Notes under the pieces: model-generated | What the model saw: only the letters and a program-made list of their open reading frames with translations | Told to the model about the DNA's origin: nothing | The model's database searches: none | Shown: positions 45,286-57,769 of the stretch, piece by piece | How the letters are laid out: every line of letters begins with the position of its first letter | How positions within the stretch are numbered: position 1 is the stretch's first letter | Source of the DNA: Piliocolobus tephrosceles | Lineage: Eukaryota; Chordata; Mammalia; Primates; Cercopithecidae | Assembly (NCBI RefSeq): GCF_002776525.5 | Contig: NC_045439.1 | Span: 160,108,942 to 160,172,941 of the forward strand | DNA: 64,000 nucleotides | Direction of reading: 5' to 3' | Made by a program: the position numbers and the translations under genes

Positions 45286-45878
45286 CTCTAGGAACATTCC
45301 GCAACCTGTGATTTCTTGGAGTTAGTGCAAAAATAACTCCGCTGCCCCTCTCTCTGGATAGAATAATCCTGAGACAAGGTGTTTGCACCATTTCTCAGCG
45401 CTTTCCATGGGATCTTGAGCCCTCATTCATCCACTGGGATAGCTGGAATAATTGAATACCCTTTATGAGCTGTAGTTCCTGTCCTGTATCCCCTGTCCAC
45501 TTCTCTACTGGCATTATTACTTCCCAAATGGGCTACTTTCATTTAAATCCTTGTCTCAGGTTTCCTCTGAAAGCCCAAATAAAGACAGTGTATTTTTTGC
45601 ATAAGAATATGTTGAGATGTGATGAAAATATATTAAATGGAATAGTTGGGAATGATGCACAGGGAATTCAGATTGCTGGTTACCTTCCATGGGGTGTTGG
45701 ATAATATATTTGGATGAAAGGGGTTCAGATGGATATATGTATGATCTTTGTAAAGGTTCTGGCTTTTGTTCAGGTGATGAGTTTGTAGGTGAGTGTTATT
45801 AAAATTAGCCAACTAATAAATCAATATATGTAAATTTTGTCATTAACTCAGCTCTGTGGCCTCAGGTCCTTCAGAATA
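45286..45878. other. No recognised feature
   Basis: No repeat or exon identified. 'aggtgatgagtttgtaggtg' near 45,775 may be the remains of an old element. Confidence 0.4.
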
Positions 45879-45966
45879 GGAGAAAAGAGAATGAGAGGAG
45901 GAGAGAGAGAGAATAACAAAGCAAGGAAAGGAGAAAGAAAGGGAGGGAGGGAAGGAGGAAGGAAGA
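45879..45966 (+). repeat. Purine-rich (GA/GGAA)n low-complexity tract
   Basis: Nearly uninterrupted G and A on the plus strand, with GAGAGA and GGGAGGGAAGG blocks. Confidence 0.93.
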
Positions 45967-47190
45967 AATTATGAGGTCACGTTAGGATGTCAGTGAGCTC
46001 TAGGAAGAATATTGTCAAGAAAAAATGGATTGACTAAGCAATAAGTGGAATGAGGAAAATGTTAGAAATTATTAGAAGTCTTTTCTCAACAAGAAAAAAA
46101 AGAAGACAATGAAAAATTTCAGGAACATAAATACTGTAGAAGACTATACTACAATTATGAATTCATCTAAAATGGAGCATACCTGGGGCAACTGATAGAA
46201 TGCAAGACATTTGTATCTATTTTCCTGGTGTTAGAATAGTTCTCTGTTTTGAGAGGCACAAGATTTATGACATTGTCCCTTCAAAGACTGAAATGTAATT
46301 ATAGCACATGCTTACTTCTACAATGAAACATACTTGCATACTAATTCCCCAGTCATTTTCACTGTCTTTCTTCCATCAGAACTCCAACATTAATTACGGC
46401 CATGTTGTGCCAAATTTAAAAAAAATATTTCCCAGCCTCCCTTGCAACTAGGGGTAGCCACATGACATGGTTTCAACCAATAAGATGTAAGCAGAAGTTG
46501 CTGGGTGGAATCTGATCTTTTACCTTCTTGAGTTACTATTCCATCTTCTTTTTTCCTGTCCTTCAGTATTAGACTCTTCTCAAGATTAGACAGTAGCCAA
46601 AGCCTTTGGTTCTCTGCCAAATACCTGTTCTTCATCTTTTAGTTTTCTGCCACTTTTCTGAGAATGCTTTTCCAAAGCTTGCTAGTAACATCTTAATAGG
46701 AAAGCCCTAATTACACTCTCTCAGTCGTGATCTTCTTAGAACTCAGTCCATCCTATAATATTCTTAAAAGCTTCTCATTTTTCAGGCAGCGTCTCAACTC
46801 TTCAAGTACTTTGATCCTGTGCTGATCCTGTGTTAACCACAGAGATCCTCCCTGGTCGCTAGTGTCTTTTGTCACTCTGAAATTTAGACATTCACTGTGG
46901 TTTGCTGTTGGATTTTTTTCTTTCTTCTTTTGTCAGTTGTCTCTGCTATGGGGATTGCATTTTTTTTCAAGGCTGTGGCAATCACATTGATGAAGATCAT
47001 TTCCCAGCCTGTAGCTTTCCTCTAGTCTCTCCCCGACGTGCCAGGTCTGTATTTCCAGATGTGTGCTCCATAGAGCCACTACCTCTACTAAAAATGTCTA
47101 AACTCAGATGTATCACGTTTTAAAGTCCCTAATCAGGTTCTTCTTTTGATGGAGATGTTTTGGTCAACAAATTGTTTTAAACTCTCAGCA
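45967..47190. other. Unique sequence with one ancient repeat patch
   Basis: 46,430-46,520 ('gcaactaggggtagccac', 'aaccaataagatgtaagc') looks like an ancient LTR/MER-type repeat related to 25,965-26,130. An 11-bp tandem duplication lies at 46,812-46,833. The rest is unassigned. Confidence 0.4.
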
Positions 47191-47194
47191 GCAG

Positions 47195-47405
47195 GGGTTT
47201 ATCATGTGCCAGGGACAGTGCCAAGAGCTTTACATTTTGGACCCTCACAGCATCTCTGTCAGATGCATAGCATTATTAGCCCCATTTTTACAGATGAAGA
47301 AACTGAGATCTAAAGAAGCAAGGCCTGAGTTTTCCAACGTCACACAGTTTTTACTGGCTGAGACTGGTCCTCTGATGCCTAAGTTAAATGGTCTCCCTTT
47401 CCACA
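47195..47405 (-). mobile_element. MIR SINE
   Basis: Reversed MIR over most of its length: 'catgtgccagggacagtgcc', 'cccatttttacagatgaag', 'aaactgagatctaaag', 'gtcacacagtttttactgg'. Confidence 0.8.
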
Positions 47406-48255
47406 GTAACACTTCTGACATCCTCCTAGTTTAAAAATCTCGATTCTATGTTGAATCAGTTGCCAGATTCTGTCAGTTCTCTCTCCCAGACTTCCCATTT
47501 CCCCCTTCTTATTGCCTAATCAAAGACAACCCACTGTCAGCTTGTTGTGTGCAGGGTCACTGTCTCTGGTGTCCCAGGCCTTTTTGCACCCTCTGCAAAT
47601 ACAGCTCCTCTCCCCTCAAGTCATGTGGACAGAAGAAAATCCAAGCATCCATGAAATGGCCCCAGCCTACTCTTTCACTCTTTGTTTTGGCTTTTTTCGA
47701 TCCATCTTGGGCTGTAGCCAAATGACCACTTGCTCAGGAGGGATTCTTCACTGATCCACCTGAGGATGTGTGCTTGTGCTCAGACGGTAACAACCTGCTT
47801 GGCCTCCTAGGTGCCTAGCCAAAATTCTCTCTGGCTCAGAGCCCAGACTCCTCCAACGCCTTGCGTGCCTCGATGGGACCTTGTTGCAGTTTCCCTTTGA
47901 CTTTGTGCCCCAGGTTCAGTACCTGGGTTCTTGCCATGTTCTGGTGACTAATTCTCATCTTCTAACCCACTTCAGGAACTGGGGCACAGCTACTCTTGGC
48001 AGTTCTCTCAGAGCCTGAAATTCTCTGCCAGCACCACAGGTTAGCAGCTAAGACTGCTACCTTGTGCACCTGCCCGAGCAGCTGCATAAATGCCTGCTCC
48101 AAGCTTCGCCATGACCCTGTTTGCCTGCCGTGGAGGACTGATCTTGACCTCTACATGTGGACAACTGCTAGGACTGTGGCCCCTGCTTCATGTGTGACCC
48201 TCCAGACCTGGAACCTTGTCCTCAATCATCCAAAGCCAGGCCACTTCACAGTCTC
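47406..48255. other. No recognised feature
   Basis: Somewhat G+C-richer unique sequence. Open frames 47,512-47,754 and 47,996-48,298 (+) have no domain that I recognise. Confidence 0.4.
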
Positions 48256-48260
48256 TGTCC

Positions 48261-48515
48261 CAGGGGTTCCCAAAGTGTGGTCTGCAGGGTGTTACTAGGC
48301 ACTGGGTGTGGGATGATTAAATAAATGTAGGTGACATTTGGTTATATATAGGTAGTTTTCTTTAGATGAGAATTTCTAGAGCTTTTAACGTGTTCTTAAG
48401 TGTTACAGTTCTCCAAGTTTGGAACTGTAGTTAAGTGCTGTTCCCATGCTTATTTCAAAATGAGACCATGTTTTTCACTGAACAGCTCTAGGGATACCAG
48501 AAACACTGGCCACAG
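48261..48515 (+). mobile_element. hAT-type MITE, subfamily not identified
   Basis: The left end 'ccaggggttcccaaagtgtgg' (in part) and the right end 'accagaaacactgg' are inverted in the manner of hAT MITEs (caggg...aaacactg). Confidence 0.5.
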
Positions 48516-48574
48516 GTAGAGTGGGCATATAAAATTTCCAGGTCCAATTCCTCTGTGGTGAAGCCTAGTCCATT

Positions 48575-49010
48575 AAGTACCATCGACTGTGATAAGGAAC
48601 TGTGGTAGGCACCACAGATAAGCACATATGCTTGGTCCCCAAAGAGCTCACAGTTCAATGGTAGAGGAATATGTTCACAGGTAAGTGGTAGTACTTATTT
48701 GACTGAGAGTGGATAAAGGTCTTATTGGGATGGTAAGGAGTAAATAGTTCTGCAGGAGTATTTGGTGAGTTTTCACAAGAAAGGGATATTTAATTTAGAT
48801 CTTGAAGGATGATCCAGAAATTCTGCCGTATGCAAAGCACATGCAAAGGTCCAGAATCACACAGTGCTGAGTGTGTCTGGGGAGTCCTGGGGTTCCACGG
48901 GTCGGAGATGTAGGATGTGTGAGGGCAAAGTGTGGGTATGAGGCTGGAGTGTAGGCTGGGGTCAACAGGAAAAGGCCTTAAAAATAAAGAAGTTAGACTT
49001 TGGAGTGCCC
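48575..49010 (-). mobile_element. L2 LINE fragment
   Basis: Reversed L2: 'caaagagctcacagttc', 'tagatcttgaaggatgatcc', 'gcaaagcacatgcaaagg', 'aaaaggccttaaaaataaag'. Confidence 0.7.
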
Positions 49011-50170
49011 AGATGGAGTTTTGAGAAAGTTTTTAGCACAGTGGCTATAGCAGTGGTGTGGCACGTGGAGCAGACTCTGCTGGCCCAAGTTCTTCTTTTG
49101 GTGCAGATGCAGGCTCAGCTCAGGAAGGCTGGCCTGAGGCATACTTCCCTTAGCTCATCATTCATCTGTTATCCTGGACCACATTCTCTCCCATAGGATG
49201 ATGCTTTCTCATGGTGGAGCATGGTATTGGCCTTTTTTCCCCCTTGGTGCCTTACACAGTGACTCATGTCAAGTACGTGCATAACAAATACTGCCTTTTA
49301 GAATAAATAAGCAAAATGTTAAATAAGTCTGTACAGACTACAGGTGCCACAGTTATGAGGAGAAGGAGCTCTCTGGGAGCTTGAGTAGAGATTGTAGGAA
49401 GGTAGCATTTGGGAGAAGATCTGACTCATCATTGAAGTCTAGTTGCAATTGGGATATGGATGAAGAAAGGACAACTCATCCTAGGGAAAGGGTATAGCCC
49501 CTGCAAGTGCCAGAACAGGGCATGGTCAGGATTTAGAGGACAGAGAAGCTCAAGGACCTGAGCAGGTGATCCAAGGGTGCTGTCAACATGCTGAGGGTGG
49601 AGGTTCATGGCTCAAGGAGCCGACACGGAGCACAACTTGGTCCTGCCTTGCTGGTTGCCTCAAATGGCAGCTCTCCAAATACTTGAAGGGCTAGAAGTGG
49701 GACTAGCATGGGAAAAACATGAAACCAAAATGCTAGGGAGGGCTGGAGAAGGATACAGCTATCCAAATTGAAGCAGAAAGCAGAGCCTCAGTATTGAAAG
49801 CAGGGAAGAGCTGAGCAAGGACAGGGCAGGAATGAAAGATAAGACTTGGATGAATAGCAAGGCTGACTTAAGGGCAAACTGCTGAGTGTCACTGAGGACT
49901 CTTTTTCTCAGAGACACAGTTGTTCCCAGAGCTGAATGGAGAGTTTCATACACGTATGGTTCGAGGAAGGATGAGGGCTATGCAGTCCACATCAGATACT
50001 GAGTACAAAGTGAAATGATGGCTTATCAGTGGTGAGGTGGCTGGGCTGATGGAACAGAGGTGCATCCTGCAAAGCAAGAAAGATACAAGCTTCAGTCATT
50101 GGATCATATTGGGGTGGACTTGGTCTAAGCAGAGGAATGTATAGTTAAACAGTGGAATTAAGAAGCCCTG
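49011..50170. other. No clear feature; may include degraded L2
   Basis: The G/A-biased tone resembles the L2 antisense strand, but no landmark is strong enough to assign. No exon recognised. Confidence 0.35.
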
Positions 50171-50175
50171 ACTTG

Positions 50176-50478
50176 GCTGGGCACAGTGGCTCATGCCTGT
50201 AACCCAGCACTTTGGGAGGCCAAGGCAGGCATATCACCTGAGGTCAAGAGATAGAGACTATCCTGGCCAACATAGTGAAACCCCGTCTCTACTAAAAATA
50301 CAAAAATTAGTTTGGCATGGTGGCATGTGCCTGTAGTCCCAGCTACTCAGGAGGCTGAGGCAGGAGAGTTGCTTGAACCCAGGAGGCAGAGGTTGCAGTG
50401 AGCAGAGGTCGCGCCACTGCACTCCAGCCTGCCTAGAGAATGAGACTCTGTCTTTAAAAAAAAGAAAGAAAGAAAGAT
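50176..50478 (+). mobile_element. AluS
   Basis: Full-length dimer with an (AAAG)n tail. Flanks share aagccct (about 50,164-50,170 and just after the tail), a likely degraded target duplication. Confidence 0.92.
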
Positions 50479-51730
50479 AAAGCCCTAATTTTTGATAGAG
50501 CAGGATATGAGGAAAGCAGAAGCACTCATTGCAGGTTCAAAGGAGAGCCTGGAGACAAAGCCACTCAGGGAATGTTACTGGAGCAAAGCGATGTGGTTCC
50601 AAATCAGGTAAGGAGCTATGCAGTTGGAGAGAAAAAATGCAGAGGGCATTTGGACAGAACTGCCACTATGGGTGACTGACGGGACAGCTGGACAGAAAGG
50701 AGAGAGTCAGAGATCATGTCACAAGTTTTGAGAGCATGAGGCTGCCATCTTGGCGGGCCCTGCCCGGCCAGCACACAGATCACAGCCTCGGGCTTTGTGC
50801 TTCCTCCCGCTCTGTGTTTGCGCAGCCTCGTGAAGATGGCATCCAGGGAGCTTGTGTGATTATGAACTGTGAATTATTATTTTCGGACTGCCTGAGGGAG
50901 GTGGGAGCATCTGTGACAAGGTTGTGAGCTCAGGCAGGAGAGGAGTGCTGTGCAGGTGGCCCTGGCATGTGTGTGGACATGCTTCCTGGTGGAGAATTGG
51001 AAGGAAGAAAATGATTGGGGTGTTAGTGCTGGAAGGCAAGTATAATATGGCCTAAATGTTGTATCCAATCCTGAATACCCCAATAGGGAGAAAAAAGAAA
51101 TCAAGCATGTCATTTTTATAATGTAAAATTTGAGGGCAGTGCCAATTGAAAAGGCCTTGAAGACATCCATAAAGCTCAAAGGATTGTCCCAATTATTTTT
51201 TTGTGCCCAAATTCTATTGTATCAAATATTACTCGAAAAAGTTCAGATGGACAGCTAAGTCTCAGGTATGTTTCGTATTCCGTGCGTTTCACTTGAATTG
51301 GATTTGACCATTGTGTAGAATCAAATCTGAATCCTCAGCATATATTTTAGGGAGTAGTAAGTGAGGTCATTGCATTTGGCACGTGACTGAAAGTGGTGCC
51401 CAGGGAATAAACCCTGACATCAACCAGTTAGCTTAGCTTACTAAGAACATGACACAGTTCCTTGATCTTCTGCCAAGGAACACTGCCAACCACTGACACA
51501 GAGACCAGGAGAGAATGCGGGGTGTCTAATGTCCCTTCCACCCTTAGAAATAATCCCCAAATAATTCCATTCGATGCAGTGTGGAGCAGACAGGACCAGC
51601 CTGCAGGAAGGGTGTGTCAGTGGGCACATTCTCTGAGCTGTTACTTCTGGCCTGGCCATGGTGTCTTTTATTGGAGGATTATACTTTTTCCTGTTGGGGA
51701 AGAAACAACAGCAAACAGGGCCACTGAATA
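50479..51730. other. No recognised feature
   Basis: 50,735-50,840 is mildly G+C-rich and contains gccatcttgg (a YY1-like string), but without CpG-island density. No exon recognised. Confidence 0.4.
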
Positions 51731-51731
51731 A

Positions 51732-52004
51732 TTTTTTTTTTTTTTTTTTTTTTTTTGGAGACGGAGTCTCTCTCTGCCACCCAGGCTGGAGTGCAGTGGT
51801 GCCATCTCGGCTCACTGCAAGCTCCGCCTCCCGGGTTCACGCCATTCTCCTGCCTCAGCCTCCCGAGTATCCGGGACTACATGTGCCTGCCACCACACCC
51901 GGCTCATTTTATTGTATTGTTAATACAGATGAGGTTTCACTGTGTTAGCCAGGTTCGGCCTGCCAAAGTGCTGGGATTACAGGCGTGAGCCACGGCGCCC
52001 GGCC
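51732..52004 (-). mobile_element. AluY, internally deleted
   Basis: T tail of about 26 bases. The left arm lacks about 45 bp between 'tagccagg' and 'cctgccaaagtgc'. It ends 'cacggcgcccggcc'. Confidence 0.92.
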
Positions 52005-53070
52005 GAAGAATTTTAAAATAAGAGGTCAAGAGGTTAGAGATGTATTAAGAACAACATACTAAATCTGTAACGGAGCTGCAAGAAACAGAAAACCATTCTT
52101 TAGTTTTCTGTTGATTGAATGAGATAGTGTCACGTGACTTGCAAAGGTCTGGGTCAGCACAGAGTATATGTTGTCATCTAAATCAACAACTATGTCAAAT
52201 AATGCTTGGAACTGATAGATCCAGAGAATAGAACTCGCGAGGCCAGGTTGCTCTGGAATGCATCACTGCCCCAAGAGGGACATTCTAGTGACAAGCTTGG
52301 CAGAGTCAGCCTTGCCTGAGAACCTCACCATAAAAAGTCACCCCTGTCAATGTCAGCCCCTGTAGAGAAGAGCCACTGGGGTTCTCTATCACTAGAATCC
52401 ATTTGAAAGTCATCCTGGTCTTTGTCCTCGAGTCAGCAGAAGAGACTATTAGAGCATGTTTGAAGAAGGTATTGATTTAATTAAAGATTTTTTTTTTCCA
52501 GAAACTTGATGAGAACAGTTAGCTAAGTTTTACGTCTACCTGAGTACACAAAAACTTCACCAACACACACCTTCTTATATTTCTGAAAAGAACTATGCAG
52601 GATATGACTCGAACAGGTGATAGTGGTCAGAACAGGAAGTCAGAAAGGCATGCTTCCAGAAAATAAAAAGGCCTTTGGAACAAACTTCTTTGTCTTCAGT
52701 GAGGACTACTGGGAAAATTTGAGGTTAGAAAGGGTAGATTTATGTGGGGATGTGCTTGGATTGCCATGTGGTGATGGTTAGTTGTACTATTTTTTATGTG
52801 CTTGTTTCTAGAAAAATAGATTTTTGAACCCTAAGTGCAAAAAATGCCATGAAACTTAAGGCAATCATCCAACTTAGGGATGAACTCTGCACACGTCACA
52901 AATAATTATAGTTTATAGATTATGGTCATTTTATTTAAAATAAAAATAAATGTTTTAAATGGTTACATTAGACACTTTAATTAAAATTTTGTTTTCAGAT
53001 TATAAAAGTAATACATGCCACAATTCTTCAAGATCTATTCCACCAATATGGAGAAAATACTGTGTGTGCA
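52005..53070. other. No recognised feature
   Basis: Unique sequence, AT-rich from 52,800. No repeat or coding exon identified. Confidence 0.5.
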
Positions 53071-53074
53071 TATT

Positions 53075-53545
53075 CACACATTCAACAAGTATTGGTCCTT
53101 TTCTATGTACTAGACACTCTTTTAGATGCTGGGAATACAAAATTTAAAAGAACCATTCTCATCTTTCAGGAGGAGGCAGTCTACAGAAAAATGTACTCAA
53201 ATATAATAAAAATCCAGCATGCTGTGAAGGTAGCCTGTGCACAGGGAGAGCAAAGAGGAGACAGAAGTCAGGGGAGCAAGAGGGTGTAGGAAGGCTTCCT
53301 GGGGCAGTGAGAATTGGATGCCAGTTTCCAAAGCAGGAGTGGTTGTTGGCGGGGGGATTGGGGGAAGTGGGTGGGCAGGGAGACTCCAGGCAGATGGAGC
53401 AGCATATGAAAAGGCGTGGAGATGTGAGAGGGTATTGGCTGGAGGTGGGTTCCTAGCAGGTGATGAAACTGGAGAAGTTAATCAGGAAGCCAGCTTGTGA
53501 AGGATCTGTGTGCTCAAGAGTGAATCTGATTTCAAATGTGAGCAA
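53075..53545 (-). mobile_element. L2 LINE fragment
   Basis: Reversed L2, relatively long: 'gtactagacactcttttag', 'gctgggaatacaaaattt', 'ggaaggcttcctggggcag', 'ggagcagcatatgaaaagg', 'tgaaggatctgtgtgctc'. Confidence 0.8.
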
Positions 53546-54010
53546 GACTTTCAGATGTATAATTTAGCCCATTTACATATCCTCCAAGGTAGAGAGCATA
53601 GGTTTATTCTAAGATTGCCTCCTCATTCCATTGACTAACCTTAGTATTTATTGCAGCCTGTGAGCCTAACAGCCTGTGAACCTGTTGTACAAACTGTACC
53701 CATCCTCATTCGAGGTAGTATCATTGTCACCAAAAGAAACTTTAGCACAGAAAACAAGTCAGATAAGCACCATGCGCCCTGGCTGAGCATCCGAGGAACC
53801 CACACCTGGCTGGCCTGGAGAGAAGCAGGTGATGATCTCGAGAGATCTCATTTATATGGTGGGAGAAGGCTACTCAGAGGGTTAAAAAAATGAGATGATA
53901 ACTAACTAGTGCTGGGACAGAGATTTTCATGGATACTCCCCAAATACTAAGGTTTAACTACTCTTTAGACTGTCTCATAGATCTAAGGTCAATGTATTGG
54001 CTGAATAATA
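53546..54010. other. No recognised feature
   Basis: Unique. A near-tandem 16-bp repeat cagcctgtga... occurs at 53,654-53,685. No exon identified. Confidence 0.45.
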
Positions 54011-54015
54011 GTAGC

Positions 54016-54381
54016 TGATATGGTTTGGCTGTGTCCCCACCCAAATCTCATCTTGAATTGTAGCTTCCATAATTCCCACGTGTTGTGTGAGGGACCTGGT
54101 GGGAGATAACTCAATCATGGGAGTGGTTTTCCCCCAAACTGTTCACCTGGTAGTGAGTAAGTCTCATGAAAGCTAATGGTTTCATAAGGGGAAACCCCTT
54201 TCACTTGGTTCTCATTTTTCTCTCTTGCCTGCTGCCATGTAAGATGTGCCTTTCACCTTCTGCCATGATTGTGAGGCCTCCCCAGCCACGTGGAACTGTG
54301 AGTCCATCAAACCTCTTTCTCTTTGTAAATTACCCAGTCTCAGGTATGTCTCTATCAGCAGCGTGAAAACGGGCTAATACA
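54016..54381 (+). mobile_element. THE1B solo LTR (ERVL-MaLR)
   Basis: 366 bp from 'tgatatggtttggctgtg' to 'acgggctaataca', with the perfect 5-bp duplication gtagc (54,011-54,015 and 54,382-54,386). Close to the family consensus throughout. It lies next to a MIR-like piece (54,387-54,440, 'atctattgagcatgttctc'). Confidence 0.95.
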
Positions 54382-54549
54382 GTAGCTAATATCTATTGAG
54401 CATGTTCTCTGTGCCAGGGACTTGCTGAGTTTTCATGAGATACAATACCAGAGCAACCACTTTCCCAATCCTAGCTCTCCAATAAAGATGGCATAAGCCG
54501 CTCAGTGCAAGTGTGAGCACATTTTACCTCTTAATGGGAGAAAAATGTT

Positions 54550-54770
54550 TAAAGTGCTGAAGACCAGCACAAAAATGCTCAAGGTGAAATGGCCAGGGAC
54601 ATAGTGTGAGTCTAATTTTGTTCGTATGTGAAAGGAACACAAAAGCATAAATTGTATTTATCTCTGGGAAGTGGAAGCCAAGTAATGTGTATTTCCTTCT
54701 TTATACCTTTCTTCTAGAATGAACACAAACTATTTTTATAATAAAATAATGTCTTTTTTGTTTGTTTGTT
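54550..54770 (+). mobile_element. L1M 3' end
   Basis: 'ttatctctgggaagtgg', 'tttccttctttatacctttc' and 'tatttttataataaaat' match the terminal 3' UTR of old L1s. Confidence 0.6.
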
Positions 54771-54779
54771 TATAAAAGG

Positions 54780-56685
54780 GTGATTTTATCTGGTGAATTG
54801 GAGCCCGGAAGTTGTGAAGGGAAATAATCCCCATGTTTCTCTAACATGTCCCCAAGCCATTGAGCCCCGAGTGTGTGTTTGCATCTGTTGCTATGCATAA
54901 AAGTTTTTATTCTGTCATTGGGGTTAATTTTTTTGAGTCAAGGGGGCAGAGACTGGATTTGAGTTTCCACAGTTAGAAGGAGGCAGGAAATGAACAGAGC
55001 TACTTTTTATGGAAGACTTGGTGGAGAAGAGAGGTCAGAAGTTGACGAAACTATCAAAGAAGGACTAGATGCCTCTAGTGCAGAGTCATCTCGTGGGTGC
55101 CATGAGACTGAAGGTGGCATTAAGTAGGAGCAGCCCACTGTCCTCGCCTCTGGCAGCACCAAGCACCCAGGAGAATCCTAAGACTGCAGGCTGGGCATGG
55201 CTGGTGTTGTCACATAATGGGCAGGGGTGGAGTGAGAGGAGTAAGGCTTCTTTTGGGCAGGCAGGTATGTGATTGGTTTGTCTGGATGGTGGAAGCTGAA
55301 CCTGAAGACCCAGGTAAGGGATGGCTTGATGTCAAACCAAGAAGGGTGGCCTCATTTTGTGATCACAGGCTGATGGAGGCTCAGTGTGAGGTTATGTTGC
55401 TAGGAAACAGAAAGAAGATGCATTTATAAGCAAGTAAGAACTTCTGCAGCCATTGGAATGCAGCCCAAAGCTTGGCACAGTTTTTGGTTGGTTTTGTGGT
55501 TCTGATAAGCACCAGAGTATGCAAAGCAGCTGGAGACTGCTAGGGTCCCCATGAAGGAAGGTGGCGGATGTGCTGACTGACATACGCCTGCCGGCCCCTA
55601 TGCGACTTTGATGGCCATGAGCATCAGGGAGCCACATCTCCCCGTGAGAGACACGACCACCGTCATCTGCTGTAGCTCCTGCAAAAAGTGAAGTGAAAAC
55701 CGATGGGCGTAAACATTGGACCTCATGAATAAAAACTTCCAAACGTGACTGGTGAAACCCAACTTGAATGCGGACCCACAAAAGTTAATGTGATACCCAC
55801 GGATTTGGTGAGCACTCTGAGGGGGCCTGCGTCCTCCTCGTATGGCCACAGACTGATGAGGTTTCTCTTCTACTTCCTTCAGGACAGATGCTAACGTCAA
55901 TGTCAAAATCAGCATGAGGACCCCCTGCTGACAAAGTTCCTATGTACTGAGAGAGTGCTATTTTCAGACAAATGTGACTAGTGTAAATTTGCCATTACAC
56001 TATTTCTGGAATGAAGACAGGAATAAAGGGAGTACATTTTTAAAAACCTATCTATCCCATTTCAGTGTTTATTGTTATGATACATAGTTGAAATGTAGCT
56101 GCTGTTTAAAAAGTGATTTACCATTTAATCAATGAAAGTCCTTTCTCGTGGGCCTGACATCACCCTGTCACTTCCTCAGAGGGTGTCGCCCCCGTACTGG
56201 GTATGAGGACAGCCTTGGTGCTGTAAGGGGCCTGTTGTGGGGCCTCTGGAAGGATCTGTAGTGTTCCCCCAGGGTGCTCTCTTGGATGGCTCCAGGGATA
56301 AAGGGCACTGTGGACAGAGGACCGTACGAATGGTAGCAGCCGACGCCACCTTAGACTGTTAGTAACGCAGAGCTGGTCATTTAAGAGCCCTGAGGAGTCC
56401 TTGGATCAAGGAGTGTTTGCAAGTCTCATAGGAGGCACTTGGTGAACGTTTCATAGGTGTGCTTGAAAAGAAAAAAAGAGTATTCTGCTATTATTGATTG
56501 GAATGTTCTTAGGCATCTATTAGGTTCTAGTAGGTCCTGTGTTGTTTGGTTCTTCTATGTCTTTGACGATTTTCTGTCTAGTAGTTTAATTCTCAATTTT
56601 GGTATAACCTTTTGATAATCTTTCCTCCTTACAGCTGCTCTGAATATTCGCTCTGAACTTGATTTTACTATATACAAATTTTGCC
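54780..56685. other. Apparently unique; includes an unexplained block
   Basis: No interspersed repeat recognised. 55,400-55,920 is CpG-richer than its surroundings and open over 105 and 129 codons in two minus-strand frames (55,915-55,598 and 55,781-55,392). I do not recognise either product. See findings. Confidence 0.4.
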
Positions 56686-56689
56686 TGAG

Positions 56690-56865
56690 TCTAGAGCAGC
56701 ATGTTAGAATTATCTGCAAGCTTTAAGAGACGCATATGCCTGAACCACATCCCAGACCAATTTAAGTCAGAATCCCTAGGGGTGCGTCCTAAGAATCTGC
56801 CCTTTAAAATCTCCCTAGGTGGCTCTATTGTGCATCCAGGATAGAGGACTACTGGATAGAGGCTG
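56690..56865 (+). mobile_element. MER5-group MITE (hAT-Charlie)
   Basis: 'gttagaattatctgcaagc', 'aagtcagaatccctagggg', 'cctaagaatctgcccttt' follow the MER5-like order. Diverged. Confidence 0.6.
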
Positions 56866-56941
56866 TACAATGTGATTCAATTCAAGTGTCCCAGGTAACA
56901 GACCCGGCTGAAGCCATGAGGTCACATCCCCGTGTCTAGAG

Positions 56942-57109
56942 CAGCACTGTCTGGTAGAGTTGTCTGAGTGGGTGAAAGTATTTTGTGTCTGTGTATTGGG
57001 CACTTAAAATGTGGGGAGTGAGACTGAGGAACTGAATTTTTAATTTGATCTTTATTTTAAGTAATTTAAATTTAAATAGCTGCATGTGGCTAGTGACTAC
57101 TATAGGCAG
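56942..57109 (+). mobile_element. hAT-Charlie MITE (MER3/MER30-like)
   Basis: Starts 'cagcactgtctggtag'; contains 'gactgaggaactgaattttt' and 'gcatgtggctagtgactac'. The 8-bp flanks gtctagag and ctctagat share six central bases, a worn target duplication. Subfamily uncertain. Confidence 0.65.
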
Positions 57110-57129
57110 CTCTAGATTCATGTAATTTT

Positions 57130-57437
57130 TCTGTCTGATTTTACCAAAAAAAGAAATACATTTTCACCCGAACTTCCAATGATAAATGATTTTAAGTGGA
57201 AGTACTCTCAGTTAAAAATGTGTTCTTTTTATATCAAATAGTACATGTGTCAGCAAAACACATGAATTGATGTTGTTTCTTCTCTGTGGAGAAGTGAGAC
57301 TTTAGCAAACAATTCAGTGTGCCTCTATGATTACAAAATTGCACCTTGGAAAATATTTGTAAATGATCCTGCTAAGGAAGTAGAAAGAAATAAACTTACA
57401 TTTTCTTTGAAATACATGTCTGTTATCTGTGGCTTTT
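57130..57437. other. No recognised feature
   Basis: Unique AT-rich sequence. Confidence 0.5.
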
Positions 57438-57450
57438 AAAACTTACTCGG

Positions 57451-57765
57451 GGCTGGGCACGGTGGCTCATGCCTGTAATCCCAGCACTTTGGGAGGCCAA
57501 GGCAGGCGGATCACCTGAGGTCAGGAGTTCAAGACCAGGCTGGTCAACATGGCGAAACCCTGTCTCTACTAAAAATACAAAAATTAGCTGGGCGTGATGG
57601 CCCATGCCTGTAATCCCAGCTACTCGGGAGGCTGAGGCAGGAGAATCGCTTGAACCCAGAAGGCGGAGGTTCCAGTGATCCTAAAAAGTGTCTCACTCCC
57701 ACCTGGGTGATAAGAGTGAAACCCCATTTCAAAAAAACAGAAACAAAAACAAAAACAAGAAAACC
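57451..57765 (+). mobile_element. AluS
   Basis: Full-length dimer with a rearranged stretch after 'ggcggaggttccagtg' and an (AAAAAC)n tail. The duplication aaaacttactc (57,438-57,448) recurs after the tail with one extra base. Confidence 0.93.
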
Positions 57766-57769
57766 TTAC

